A stretch of DNA of 64,000 nucleotides from Rahnella sikkimica (GTDB lineage Bacteria; Pseudomonadota; Gammaproteobacteria; Enterobacterales; Enterobacteriaceae), in the NCBI RefSeq assembly GCF_002951615.1, contig NZ_CP019062.1, forward strand, positions 3,410,001 to 3,474,000. The letters are read 5' to 3'. Position 1 is the first letter of the stretch. Each line of letters begins with the position of its first letter. Below, in pieces: positions 17,572 to 25,048 of this stretch. The position numbers and the translations under genes are program-made. The notes beneath the pieces are model-generated. The model was not told where the DNA came from, searched no databases, and saw only the letters and a program-made list of their open reading frames with translations.

Positions 17572-17614
17572 GGCTGAAAAGTGTCAACCTATATCAGGAC
17601 TAGTCACTGCATCA

Positions 17615-17628
17615 GTCCATTTTTGAAC
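17615..17628. promoter_or_regulatory. Operator-like site GTCCA-N4-TGaAC (site F1)
   Basis: GTCCATTTTTGAAC, one mismatch from GTCCA-N4-TGGAC, begins 8 bp after the IS right end. Confidence 0.4.
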
Positions 17629-17906
17629 AAATGTGGTCTTGGTCATGTCTCTAAGTTTTTTTAAATATTCCAACATTTCTCCCACAAGAAAAATACAAAC
17701 ATTTAAAATACATGCTAAAAAATCATATAAGTAATCTCAATGAATAAAAACTAATAAATCGATAATTGTTATATTAGATTAGAAATTGATCTAATGTGAT
17801 TATTAATGGAAAATTGAAAACACACAGCCATTTTAAATATTGAAACAACCCCACTTCACCAATAACAAAAAATATAATTAAAACAGCGGCTTGTTAAATC
17901 AAACAA

Positions 17907-17922
17907 TGTCCAAAAATGGACA
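17907..17922. promoter_or_regulatory. Operator-like site TGTCCA-N4-TGGACA (site F2)
   Basis: TGTCCAAAAATGGACA is a perfect 6-bp dyad with a 4-bp centre. It ends 16 bp upstream of the putative -35 at 17939. The core GTCCA-N4-TGGAC is the same as at 2283-2296. A T-run follows about 6 bp later, so a weak terminator is an alternative reading. Confidence 0.5.
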
Positions 17923-17938
17923 CTTCGTTTTTTTATAG

Positions 17939-17966
17939 TTGCATTTTAATCTTGCCAATATATTAT
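17939..17966 (+). promoter_or_regulatory. Putative promoter of the fimbrial operon
   Basis: TTGCAT, a 16-bp spacer and TATTAT, about 125 bp upstream of the chaperone start. The match is to the sigma-70 consensus only. Confidence 0.4.
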
Positions 17967-18091
17967 CCCCTCAACGAAAAAAGATATAAACGCATGTTTG
18001 CCGTCGGGCACTGAAGGCCATTTTTAAATCCATATATACAGAACAGGTTATCTACTTAACTACATAACAATGAGGGTAACCAGGGAGAAAT

Positions 18092-18817
18092 ATGCAATTC
18101 TCAGTAAAATCATCCATACGTAGTGCCTGTGGAGTGCTTTTTTTGTCGCTATTAACAGGCGTGGCTTCAGCGGCAATAAGTGTTTACCCCATTCACGTAA
18201 CGGTTAATAAGCAAGGTTCTGCGCAGATTAAGGTCATGTCAGCTTCTTCAAAAATGGATTTTGTGAAGGTGACCGTGAAGGCTATTGATAATCCGGGGAC
18301 AAAAGAAGAGAAAGAACGGGAACTTGTTGCCGGTGAAAATTTGGTATTGACACCGGCTAAGTTTGCCCTGAGTACCGGTAGCGTGAGAATTGTCAGAATG
18401 GTCAATATCGTTTCGCCAGAAATTGAAAAGGCTTATCGTGTCTATTTTGAGTCCGTCGATAACCTGGATGAAAGCATTCTGGGCGATGAAACAAAAAATA
18501 ATATTGGCGTGAACATTATGTGGGGTGCGCTGGTGATTGTTCCGCCTTTACAGCCCCATGAAGACATTTATTATCTGCCAACTGAACATCAGTTAGTCAA
18601 TAACGGCAATGTACACATCACATTAAAAGAAGTTGGACTATGTAAATCCAAAAATGAAAGTGAAGACTGCCAATGGTCAGAAAATAAAAGCACAATTTAT
18701 CCGCAGCAGAAACTGACACTGAATAATCCCGGTGCATCATCAATATCGTCTGAAGATAAAGTGAAAATAAAATACATTTCAAGTATTAGTCAAACCATGC
18801 AGGAACGAACGTTATAA
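18092..18817 (+). CDS. Class 5 (alpha) fimbrial periplasmic chaperone, first copy
   Basis: 241 residues with a signal peptide (about 1-27, ending VASA). It is a PapD-like two-domain chaperone of the CS1/CFA-I type: the first domain carries ISVYPIHVTVNKQG and LTPAKFALSTGSVRIVRM, the second WGALVIVPP and cysteines in GLCKSKNESEDC. It would hold pilin subunits in the periplasm and deliver them to the usher. It is the first gene of the operon, as in CS1-type clusters. Confidence 0.88.
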   Translation: MQFSVKSSIRSACGVLFLSLLTGVASAAISVYPIHVTVNKQGSAQIKVMSASSKMDFVKVTVKAIDNPGTKEEKERELVAGENLVLTPAKFALSTGSVRIVRMVNIVSPEIEKAYRVYFESVDNLDESILGDETKNNIGVNIMWGALVIVPPLQPHEDIYYLPTEHQLVNNGNVHITLKEVGLCKSKNESEDCQWSENKSTIYPQQKLTLNNPGASSISSEDKVKIKYISSISQTMQERTL

Positions 18818-18836
18818 CCCGCGTGGCACTACCAGC

Positions 18837-18854
18837 ATTACTTCGATAAGTAAT
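18837..18854 (+). repeat. Intercistronic hairpin upstream of the pilin gene
   Basis: ATTACTT-CGAT-AAGTAAT, a perfect 7-bp stem with a 4-nt loop between chaperone and pilin genes. It has no T tail. It probably acts in mRNA processing or stability. Confidence 0.4.
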
Positions 18855-18907
18855 AACAACAGGGTGATAGTTTTTACTCAGTAACCAATCACATTAAGGA
18901 TCTTTAA

Positions 18908-19408
18908 ATGAATTTTGCAATGAAAATTGTGGCAGTCGCGGTTATGGGTTTTTCTCTGAATGCTATGGCTATTCAGAAAGATATTACGGTAAACGCAAAC
19001 GTTGATCCTTCACTGGACATGACCTTGAGCGATGCTCAGCAATTGCCAGAGTCTGTGAACATGCAGTACATTCCAGGTAACGGCCTCGCGCCTTATGCTA
19101 TGCAGGCTAAAATCTGGTCTAACGCTTACAGCGACGTTAATATTGCGCTGGTTAATAATGTTTTACTTTATGACCGTGCTGGCAGTGCTACCACCGTGCC
19201 TTTAACCATTTCCTACGGCGGTACAGCACTGACGACCACCAATACAAAACTGCTTAAAACCGTGTTATTCCCTGGCGGTGCAACCACTATAGCTCAGGGT
19301 TCTATTGCTCAAGAGCTCAAATTCTCCCAGACAACTCCAGGAATTTTACCGGCAGGTAATTACACTGGCGTTGTGAGCATTGTATTAACTCAGGCTACCT
19401 CTGCCTGA
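18908..19408 (+). CDS. CS1-type major fimbrial subunit
   Basis: 166 residues. The signal peptide runs to about A21 (FSLNAMA). The mature N-terminus IQKDITVNANVDPSLDM matches the donor-strand region of CfaB/CooA-type pilins (KxITVTAxVDP). The C-terminal ILPAGNYTGVVSIVLTQ is also family-typical. There are no cysteines, as in the class. It polymerises into the fimbrial shaft by donor-strand exchange. Strong hairpins flank the gene. Confidence 0.92.
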   Translation: MNFAMKIVAVAVMGFSLNAMAIQKDITVNANVDPSLDMTLSDAQQLPESVNMQYIPGNGLAPYAMQAKIWSNAYSDVNIALVNNVLLYDRAGSATTVPLTISYGGTALTTTNTKLLKTVLFPGGATTIAQGSIAQELKFSQTTPGILPAGNYTGVVSIVLTQATSA

Positions 19409-19430
19409 GAATTAAAATAATTTTAATATC

Positions 19431-19474
19431 AATAATAACCATTGCCGGGATAAATTACGGCAACGGTTATTATT
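19431..19474 (+). terminator. Pilin-usher intercistronic hairpin (attenuator)
   Basis: AATAATAACC-A-TTGCCG pairs with CGGCAA-C-GGTTATTATT, about 16 bp around a 12-nt loop. There is no T run. The usual role at this position is to protect pilin mRNA and reduce usher expression. Confidence 0.6.
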
Positions 19475-19533
19475 ACTTCTGAACTCATTACTCTCTTATA
19501 GTGATCCGTTCCTTTGCCTCAGAGATAGTCCCC

Positions 19534-22269
19534 ATGGAAATAAAACAAATAAATATCTTTTTTGGCGCTCTGTTTTTATTACCTGTCTCATACCCTCTGA
19601 TGGCATCGATAACAGTTCCCGCTGGTTTTGAAGAATTAGTGACCGGGCAAAAAATATTTCTTGATGTTTATTTTCTTGGTCAATCCGTTGGTATGTATGA
19701 AGCCAACGTGAATTTTGAAACAATACAATTTTTAAATCCTGTCGAGGTTTTAAAAGCGCTGAATCTTCCTTTGCAACCTTCCGATGCACGCTATCAGGAA
19801 CTTTTAAAAAAATTATCTTCTCCACTGCCTCGCCTCGGTAATTTATCTTGCTCCAGCAATAACGGCGCATCGGGGTGTGGATACATAAACAGCAAAGATA
19901 TTGACCTCATATATGATGAAAATGAATCTAAGGTGAACATTTTTGTTGATCAAAAAATAATTCCTAATTCAAACGAAAAAGAAATTTATTTCAGCCCCAG
20001 CACGCAAACAGAGAATGCTTTCATCCATCAGCAATTACTGAATGTTGTGGGAGATGAAGACTATAAATCCTTGTCATTACAAGGCTCAGGGGCGTTAGGT
20101 CTTCTCACTGACGGCTATATTGGCTTTGACTGGTCCCTGACCTCTTATACCAGTGATAATAGCGATTCAAAAAATATTAATGTCGATGATATCTACTATC
20201 GTTATAGCCTCGGTAATCGCCATTATGTTCAGGCCGGGCGGATGGATGCCCGTGATTTATCAGGCAACCTGGGCGGTAATATTAACTTCACCATGCTACC
20301 ACTGGGCGCTATTTCAGGTGCCCGTGTAGGCACGTCACTGAGTTATCTGAATCAGGCTGAAGCAGGTAAAGGCTCGCCCATTACGGTCCTTCTTTCGGCA
20401 AAGTCGCGGGTAGACGCTTATCGTGGGAACCAGCTGTTAGGGACATTTTATCTCCCTAATGGTTCGAATACCCTTGATACCGGCAACTTCCCTACGGGGA
20501 GCTATCTGGTCACGCTAAAAATTTATGAAGATAACAACCTGGTTCGCACCGAAGATCAGCCGTTTACCCGCAGTGGCGGTGTCGGCGATGGCACTCTTCA
20601 GTGGTTCCTGCAATTCGGGCAAACGGCGGATCGTCAGATCTTTTCATCTGGAGATGATCATTCTGCCGACACGCCAACGCATCCGGTGGTGCAGGTCGGG
20701 TTTAAAGCCCCGTTGCCGAAAAACTTCGTGGCGACAGCGGGCATAGCAAACGTTGCATCGAGTGATTACGCGGAAGGCGGTATGGAGTGGGATCATACTT
20801 TTGCATCCGGCTTTATTGATGGCAATTTGTCATTGCAAGGCAACTACTTCTATGGGGATGACGGCTCGCGGGGAAATGTCCAACAGGTCAGCTACAACGA
20901 TGGTTTTTCTTTGAGTTTTTATCGCAATGATGCCCAGGCCAGTAGCTGTTCCGGTGGCGATAATGACATTGATGATTACGTAGATATTGGCTGTTACACC
21001 TCAATGACCACCAACTTTTCTGTGCCCGTCACAGGTTGGACGGTATCACTCGCCTGGACGTATAACAAAACGACGCGTGTCAGCGACTATTACGATCCAT
21101 CCACTCCCTTTGAAGATAACATGATCCGTAATACCGAGGATGATAGCTCCAGCAACACTTATCAGGTGAGCCTCAACCGGTCAGATTCGTTCAAAGGTGT
21201 GATGTTAAGCTCCCGCGTCGGCGGCTACAAACGCATCAGTAATGACGGCAATAATGATGACAATGGTATCTATGTCGGTTTTACACTCAGCCGCAATAAC
21301 AGTGCAATCCGCACTCAGCCCCATTCAAACTCCACACTCAGTGCCGATTACCGCACAAGTAAAAACAGTGATGATCAGCTGATTTATACCGCAGGCAAAA
21401 ACTGGGATTGGGGTGAAAATAATGATCGGGAAGTTGGTATCGATATAGGCGGAACAAACACCGACTATGTTAACGGCTCTGTGCACGGCAAGATAAATGG
21501 TCAGTATGGCGATGCAGGCGTAACCCTGTCAGACAGCTACGACAATCAGGAAAACAAACATAACACCTCTGTCAGCGGCACATGGAACTCTTCGCTTGCG
21601 ATTGCGCGTTCGGGTATGTACTGGGGACCGGGTGGCAACGGTATACCGTCAGCTGCCGTCGCCGTAAAAATTGCTGACGGTGCAGATGGTGAAGAGCAGG
21701 ATGCAAAAGTGAACGTCTCGGTTGATGGCGGTGGTTTTGCTGAAATGCCTTCCGGTTCACAGGCATTATTCCCGGTCTCTGGATTCACCATGAGCCAGAT
21801 GTCAGTTGAAGAAAGCGAGTTGGCGAAAAACGGCAGTGCAGCCGTGATCACCAACGGGGCGGGTAAACAAAGTCTGTTTATGTTGCCGGGTAAGTTGAAA
21901 GTCCGCGACGTTAAAATGGAATCTCACTATACGTTTGCCGGCAGAATGTTCACCCATGACGGAAAATCGCTTCCTTACGGCGTCGTGCTTAATGCCAGCA
22001 TGTACGCTTCCACCGCCGACGGGAGTTTTACCGCTGAAATGAACAAAAAAGCCGATATTCTTTATCTGCTCAGCGAACGCCAAATGTATCAGTGCAAAGT
22101 CAACGTGAAAGCCAAACGTGATGTTATTCGCTTTGTTGGTGACACAGCGTGTGAAATAACCACCCTGGCAGCCCTACCAGAAGAATTACAAAATATCGCC
22201 CAGCTTCATGGGCTCCGTGATAAAAATGCGACAAATAACATTGCAGCAAATATGGCCGGGGAAGAATAA
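19534..22269 (+). CDS. Class 5 fimbrial outer-membrane usher (CfaC/CooC/TcfC-like)
   Basis: About 911 residues from the ATG at 19534, which gives a proper signal peptide (MEIKQINIFFGALFLLPVS to about A23). The open frame also runs up to 19501 by GTG, without signal-like sequence. Features are an N-terminal periplasmic domain (ITVPAGFEELVTGQKIFLDV), a long 24-strand-type barrel region, and C-terminal domains with SGFTMSQMSVEESEL and FAGRMFTHDGKSLPYGVVL. It forms the assembly and export pore for pilin-chaperone complexes. It ends 3 bp before the tip gene. Confidence 0.9.
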   Translation: MEIKQINIFFGALFLLPVSYPLMASITVPAGFEELVTGQKIFLDVYFLGQSVGMYEANVNFETIQFLNPVEVLKALNLPLQPSDARYQELLKKLSSPLPRLGNLSCSSNNGASGCGYINSKDIDLIYDENESKVNIFVDQKIIPNSNEKEIYFSPSTQTENAFIHQQLLNVVGDEDYKSLSLQGSGALGLLTDGYIGFDWSLTSYTSDNSDSKNINVDDIYYRYSLGNRHYVQAGRMDARDLSGNLGGNINFTMLPLGAISGARVGTSLSYLNQAEAGKGSPITVLLSAKSRVDAYRGNQLLGTFYLPNGSNTLDTGNFPTGSYLVTLKIYEDNNLVRTEDQPFTRSGGVGDGTLQWFLQFGQTADRQIFSSGDDHSADTPTHPVVQVGFKAPLPKNFVATAGIANVASSDYAEGGMEWDHTFASGFIDGNLSLQGNYFYGDDGSRGNVQQVSYNDGFSLSFYRNDAQASSCSGGDNDIDDYVDIGCYTSMTTNFSVPVTGWTVSLAWTYNKTTRVSDYYDPSTPFEDNMIRNTEDDSSSNTYQVSLNRSDSFKGVMLSSRVGGYKRISNDGNNDDNGIYVGFTLSRNNSAIRTQPHSNSTLSADYRTSKNSDDQLIYTAGKNWDWGENNDREVGIDIGGTNTDYVNGSVHGKINGQYGDAGVTLSDSYDNQENKHNTSVSGTWNSSLAIARSGMYWGPGGNGIPSAAVAVKIADGADGEEQDAKVNVSVDGGGFAEMPSGSQALFPVSGFTMSQMSVEESELAKNGSAAVITNGAGKQSLFMLPGKLKVRDVKMESHYTFAGRMFTHDGKSLPYGVVLNASMYASTADGSFTAEMNKKADILYLLSERQMYQCKVNVKAKRDVIRFVGDTACEITTLAALPEELQNIAQLHGLRDKNATNNIAANMAGEE

Positions 22270-22272
22270 GGT

Positions 22273-23451
22273 ATGAATAAGGCAAAAAATAAACTCATCA
22301 CTTTGATGTTCATCATTTCCCCACTGGTTTTTTCGCAATATGCCCGAGCCGATGTTGAACAACCCACAGGAAGAGATACTCAGATTACGGAGTATTTCGA
22401 TAAGCAATCGATTCCTACTCAGGTTGATATATGGACAGATGAAAGTGCTGGGCATGACTCATCAAATTCTGCTAAGTGGGAACACAATACGCTAGTTTGT
22501 AAATCCTCTTCTGATCCTAAGAATGGACAATGTAACACGGGACCTGACACCAGCGGAACGTCGGGTGTTCAGTCCATTCCTTTAATCTTCACAGAAAAAC
22601 GCAGCCAGCTAAAAGTGGCGATTAATGTTTCAGCTTACCATAATCTAACATGGTCGACTTTTCCTTGTTCCAATTCACGGCAGCTTTATATTTATACATC
22701 TATAAGTTCATACTGCGAAGTAGAAGGAAGTCCACAGGCCGATGGAACCATGTTCACTGCTTACCTTACACAAAGTGAAATCAAAAAATTGCCCGTTGGG
22801 GGCGTGTGGGAAGCCAAGTTGCAAACGTTGTTGACCCAATGGAGTCCGAGAGCAACGTTGGCTAACTGGAATGCAACGATCACATTTAATATGAGTGACA
22901 ATGCTAACCAGGCAATTTATTTCCCCGGCTTTGGTGAAGGCCAGGGAAAAGATGCTGCGCCACATGTTGATTTGAATTTACGCCCCCTACCCGGTGGCGA
23001 TCGTCAGGTGCTGGGCAAACTAAGCGGCAGTACTTCGCTGGACATGTGTTTATACGATGGCTACGGCTCTAACAGCCGCCAGTTTCAGGTGCAGTTTTCA
23101 GAACCGCCAGAATATCCCGCAAACCCTGCGGGAAGAAATCCTGGGCAATTCTCTGTCTATAACGACATTAGCGATCGCAGCAAGAAGGCAGACCGTCTGG
23201 ATTACGGCGTAAAAATGTATTTCCCGGAAAGTAACAGTTTTCAGGATGTGGTGAACGGCGAAATCTACACATTGCCCAATATCAATACGGATGATATCCG
23301 TGCCGTTCGGCTGGCAAGCAATATTCCAAACCCCGTATTGTGCGTGCCTACACCGCTGCAAATTAATACACCGGCGTTTAATATCGTTGAGAAAAATAAC
23401 GGGCACTATACCGGCAAGATCCGGGTGATATTCACCCCGAGCTTGTGGTAA
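22273..23451 (+). CDS. Class 5 fimbrial tip adhesin (CfaE/CooD-like)
   Basis: 392 residues with a signal peptide (ending about YARA26). The N-terminal half is the adhesin domain with paired cysteines. The C-terminal half is the pilin-like domain recognised by LDMCLYDGYGSNSRQFQVQF, VLCVPTPLQIN and the end YTGKIRVIFTPSL, all matching CfaE/CooD patterns. It caps the fimbria and binds a host receptor. The receptor is unknown and the adhesin half looks diverged. Confidence 0.87.
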   Translation: MNKAKNKLITLMFIISPLVFSQYARADVEQPTGRDTQITEYFDKQSIPTQVDIWTDESAGHDSSNSAKWEHNTLVCKSSSDPKNGQCNTGPDTSGTSGVQSIPLIFTEKRSQLKVAINVSAYHNLTWSTFPCSNSRQLYIYTSISSYCEVEGSPQADGTMFTAYLTQSEIKKLPVGGVWEAKLQTLLTQWSPRATLANWNATITFNMSDNANQAIYFPGFGEGQGKDAAPHVDLNLRPLPGGDRQVLGKLSGSTSLDMCLYDGYGSNSRQFQVQFSEPPEYPANPAGRNPGQFSVYNDISDRSKKADRLDYGVKMYFPESNSFQDVVNGEIYTLPNINTDDIRAVRLASNIPNPVLCVPTPLQINTPAFNIVEKNNGHYTGKIRVIFTPSLW

Positions 23452-23479
23452 TAACCGTGACTGTTAAAGGTAAAAACAG

Positions 23480-24190
23480 ATGAACATTCTGAACCAAGCA
23501 GTGATGGCGACTCTTTTTATTTCAATCTCAACGCCGGCCTGGTCAAATATTGACGTCTCCCCGATGAGCGCGATTGTTACCCCACAAGGCGTGACGCTTA
23601 TCACGGTCACTTCGAAGGCGGAAGGTATCCGTTACATTCAAACGGGACTCAAACAGGTCCTTAATCCGGCGACAAAGCAGGAAAAAGAATCCGAAGAAAG
23701 TATCAGCAACAGTGAGGGTGTGATCGTCTCCCCCTCAAAATTCGTTCTGGCTGCGGGACAAAAACACAATATTCGTCTGGTGACGATGAATTTACCCGCC
23801 ACAGAAAAAGTGTATCGCTTATATATTGAATCCTTACCCGCTAAAGAGGGCGAAGCCCGCGTTGATACTGAAAAATTGAAAACGGAAGTCGGCATTGATT
23901 TAGTCTGGGGTGTGGTGATTCATGTCCCCCCGTCAAAACCGCTTATACGATTATCTTTAGACAGTGCAGCTAATCAGATCACTAACGAAGGAAATTTCCA
24001 TTTAAAAATTTCCAGAATAGGTTTTTGCACTGACAGTAATAAAGATGAGACGTGTGACTGGGCTAATGTGAATAAAAATCTTTATCCCTCGCAAAAGCTG
24101 GATATCCCGAAAAATAAAAAAACAGGGAAAATTAAAATAGATTATTTTAACGAATACGAAAATGCCTCAGCCAAGCTCGTATTAAATTAA
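23480..24190 (+). CDS. Class 5 fimbrial periplasmic chaperone, second copy
   Basis: 236 residues with a signal peptide (about 1-22, ending AWS). It is homologous to the first chaperone in this operon (NPATKQEKESEE, VSPSKFVLAAGQKHNIRLV, WGVVIHVPP, GFCTDSNKDETCDW) but clearly diverged. CS1-type operons typically have one chaperone. A second after the adhesin gene may be dedicated to the tip subunit; that is inference. Confidence 0.87.
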   Translation: MNILNQAVMATLFISISTPAWSNIDVSPMSAIVTPQGVTLITVTSKAEGIRYIQTGLKQVLNPATKQEKESEESISNSEGVIVSPSKFVLAAGQKHNIRLVTMNLPATEKVYRLYIESLPAKEGEARVDTEKLKTEVGIDLVWGVVIHVPPSKPLIRLSLDSAANQITNEGNFHLKISRIGFCTDSNKDETCDWANVNKNLYPSQKLDIPKNKKTGKIKIDYFNEYENASAKLVLN

Positions 24191-24235
24191 TCAGACGGGT
24201 ATTGAATGCGTGGGTAAAAACCTCAGCTAAAACAA

Positions 24236-24271
24236 AAAAACCGGAATTCACGAAGGTGCATTCCGGTTTTT
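24236..24271. terminator. Bidirectional terminator between fimbrial operon and rsmJ
   Basis: AAAAACCGGAAT and ATTCCGGTTTTT form a 12-bp stem around 12 nt, with A/T runs on both sides. The genes on each side are convergent. Confidence 0.85.
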
Positions 24272-24292
24272 CAGGTTTAAAAAAGCAGATTT

Positions 24293-25039
24293 TTACAGCG
24301 GCGTATAAATATCAAACCGGTGGCTTTTGGTCACCACAGCGGCCTGCGCAGCGATATCCGCCATCGGTGGCGCGTAGTCCGGGCGTTTCACTACAATCCG
24401 TTTGGTCGCTAACCGGCGCGCCGGTTCCAGCAGACCATCGGCATCTTCATCCGGGCCTACCAGCCCCTGAAACACACGCATCTCTTTCTTCACCAGCGCA
24501 CTTTTCTGTTTGTGCGGATACATCGGGTCGAGATACACCACTTCCGGTTTTGGCGAAAGCTCAGAGAGCGCCGTCAGGCTTGAGGCGTGTAACAGCGTCA
24601 TGCGTTCACGCAGCCACGGGCCTATTTCTGCATCGCGATAACCACGCGCCAGCCCGTCGTCGAGCAACGCCGCCACCACCGGATTGCGTTCCAGCATCCG
24701 CACTTTGCAACCCAGAGACGCCAGCACAAACGCATCACGGCCCAGACCGGCGGTGGCATCGACGACATCCGGCAGATAACTGCCTTTGATACCGACCGCT
24801 TTTGCTACCGCTTCACCGCGCCCGCCGCCGAATTTACGGCGATGCGCCATCGTGCCACCGACGAAATCGACAAAAATGGCACCGAGTTTTGGCTCGTCGC
24901 GTTTGCGTAATTCCAGACGCTCAGGCGTCAGCACCAGCGCCATGACGGCGTCCGGATCAGACGTCAGATTCCAGCGCTGCGCCAGAACAGATAAGGCGCC
25001 TTCATCGGCGCCTTCTTCACAGAGTAAACACACACTCAC
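24293..25039 (-). CDS. rsmJ: 16S rRNA (guanine-1516-N2) methyltransferase RsmJ
   Basis: 248 residues, close to E. coli RsmJ (YhiQ). The SAM-binding motif [15 protein letters not shown] lies near 92-106 and the catalytic-site motif LDPMYPHK near 170-177. It methylates G1516 of 16S rRNA. It starts 9 bp after prlC, so the two are co-transcribed as in E. coli. Confidence 0.95.
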   Translation of the reverse strand: MSVCLLCEEGADEGALSVLAQRWNLTSDPDAVMALVLTPERLELRKRDEPKLGAIFVDFVGGTMAHRRKFGGGRGEAVAKAVGIKGSYLPDVVDATAGLGRDAFVLASLGCKVRMLERNPVVAALLDDGLARGYRDAEIGPWLRERMTLLHASSLTALSELSPKPEVVYLDPMYPHKQKSALVKKEMRVFQGLVGPDEDADGLLEPARRLATKRIVVKRPDYAPPMADIAAQAAVVTKSHRFDIYTPL

Positions 25040-25048
25040 AGGCAGAAA

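Larger units (their letters stand above)
16304..17606 (+). mobile_element. Complete IS3-family insertion sequence with 3-bp target duplication
   Basis: The 1303-bp element starts TGACCCGTCCT and ends AGGACTAGTCA. Imperfect terminal inverted repeats share TGAC, GTCCT and GTTGACAC (18 of 26 positions). Both flanks carry CTG (16301-16303 and 17607-17609), a 3-bp target duplication usual for the family. It holds orfA, orfB, a slippery frameshift site and an internal terminator. All parts look intact, so the element may be active and the insertion recent. An alternative one-base extension of the repeats (GTGAC) cannot be excluded. Confidence 0.9.
17607..18091. other. AT-rich control region of the fimbrial operon
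   Basis: 485 bp, strongly AT-rich, between the IS and the first chaperone gene. It holds two operator-like dyads (17615-17628 and 17908-17921) and a likely promoter (TTGCAT 17939-17944, 16-bp spacer, TATTAT 17961-17966). The AT content suggests H-NS silencing. No gene was seen. Confidence 0.6.

Noticed and set aside
24202..24789. 195-codon rightward frame after the fimbrial operon
   Set aside because: It runs through a strong terminator and antisense to rsmJ; the sequence is low-complexity.
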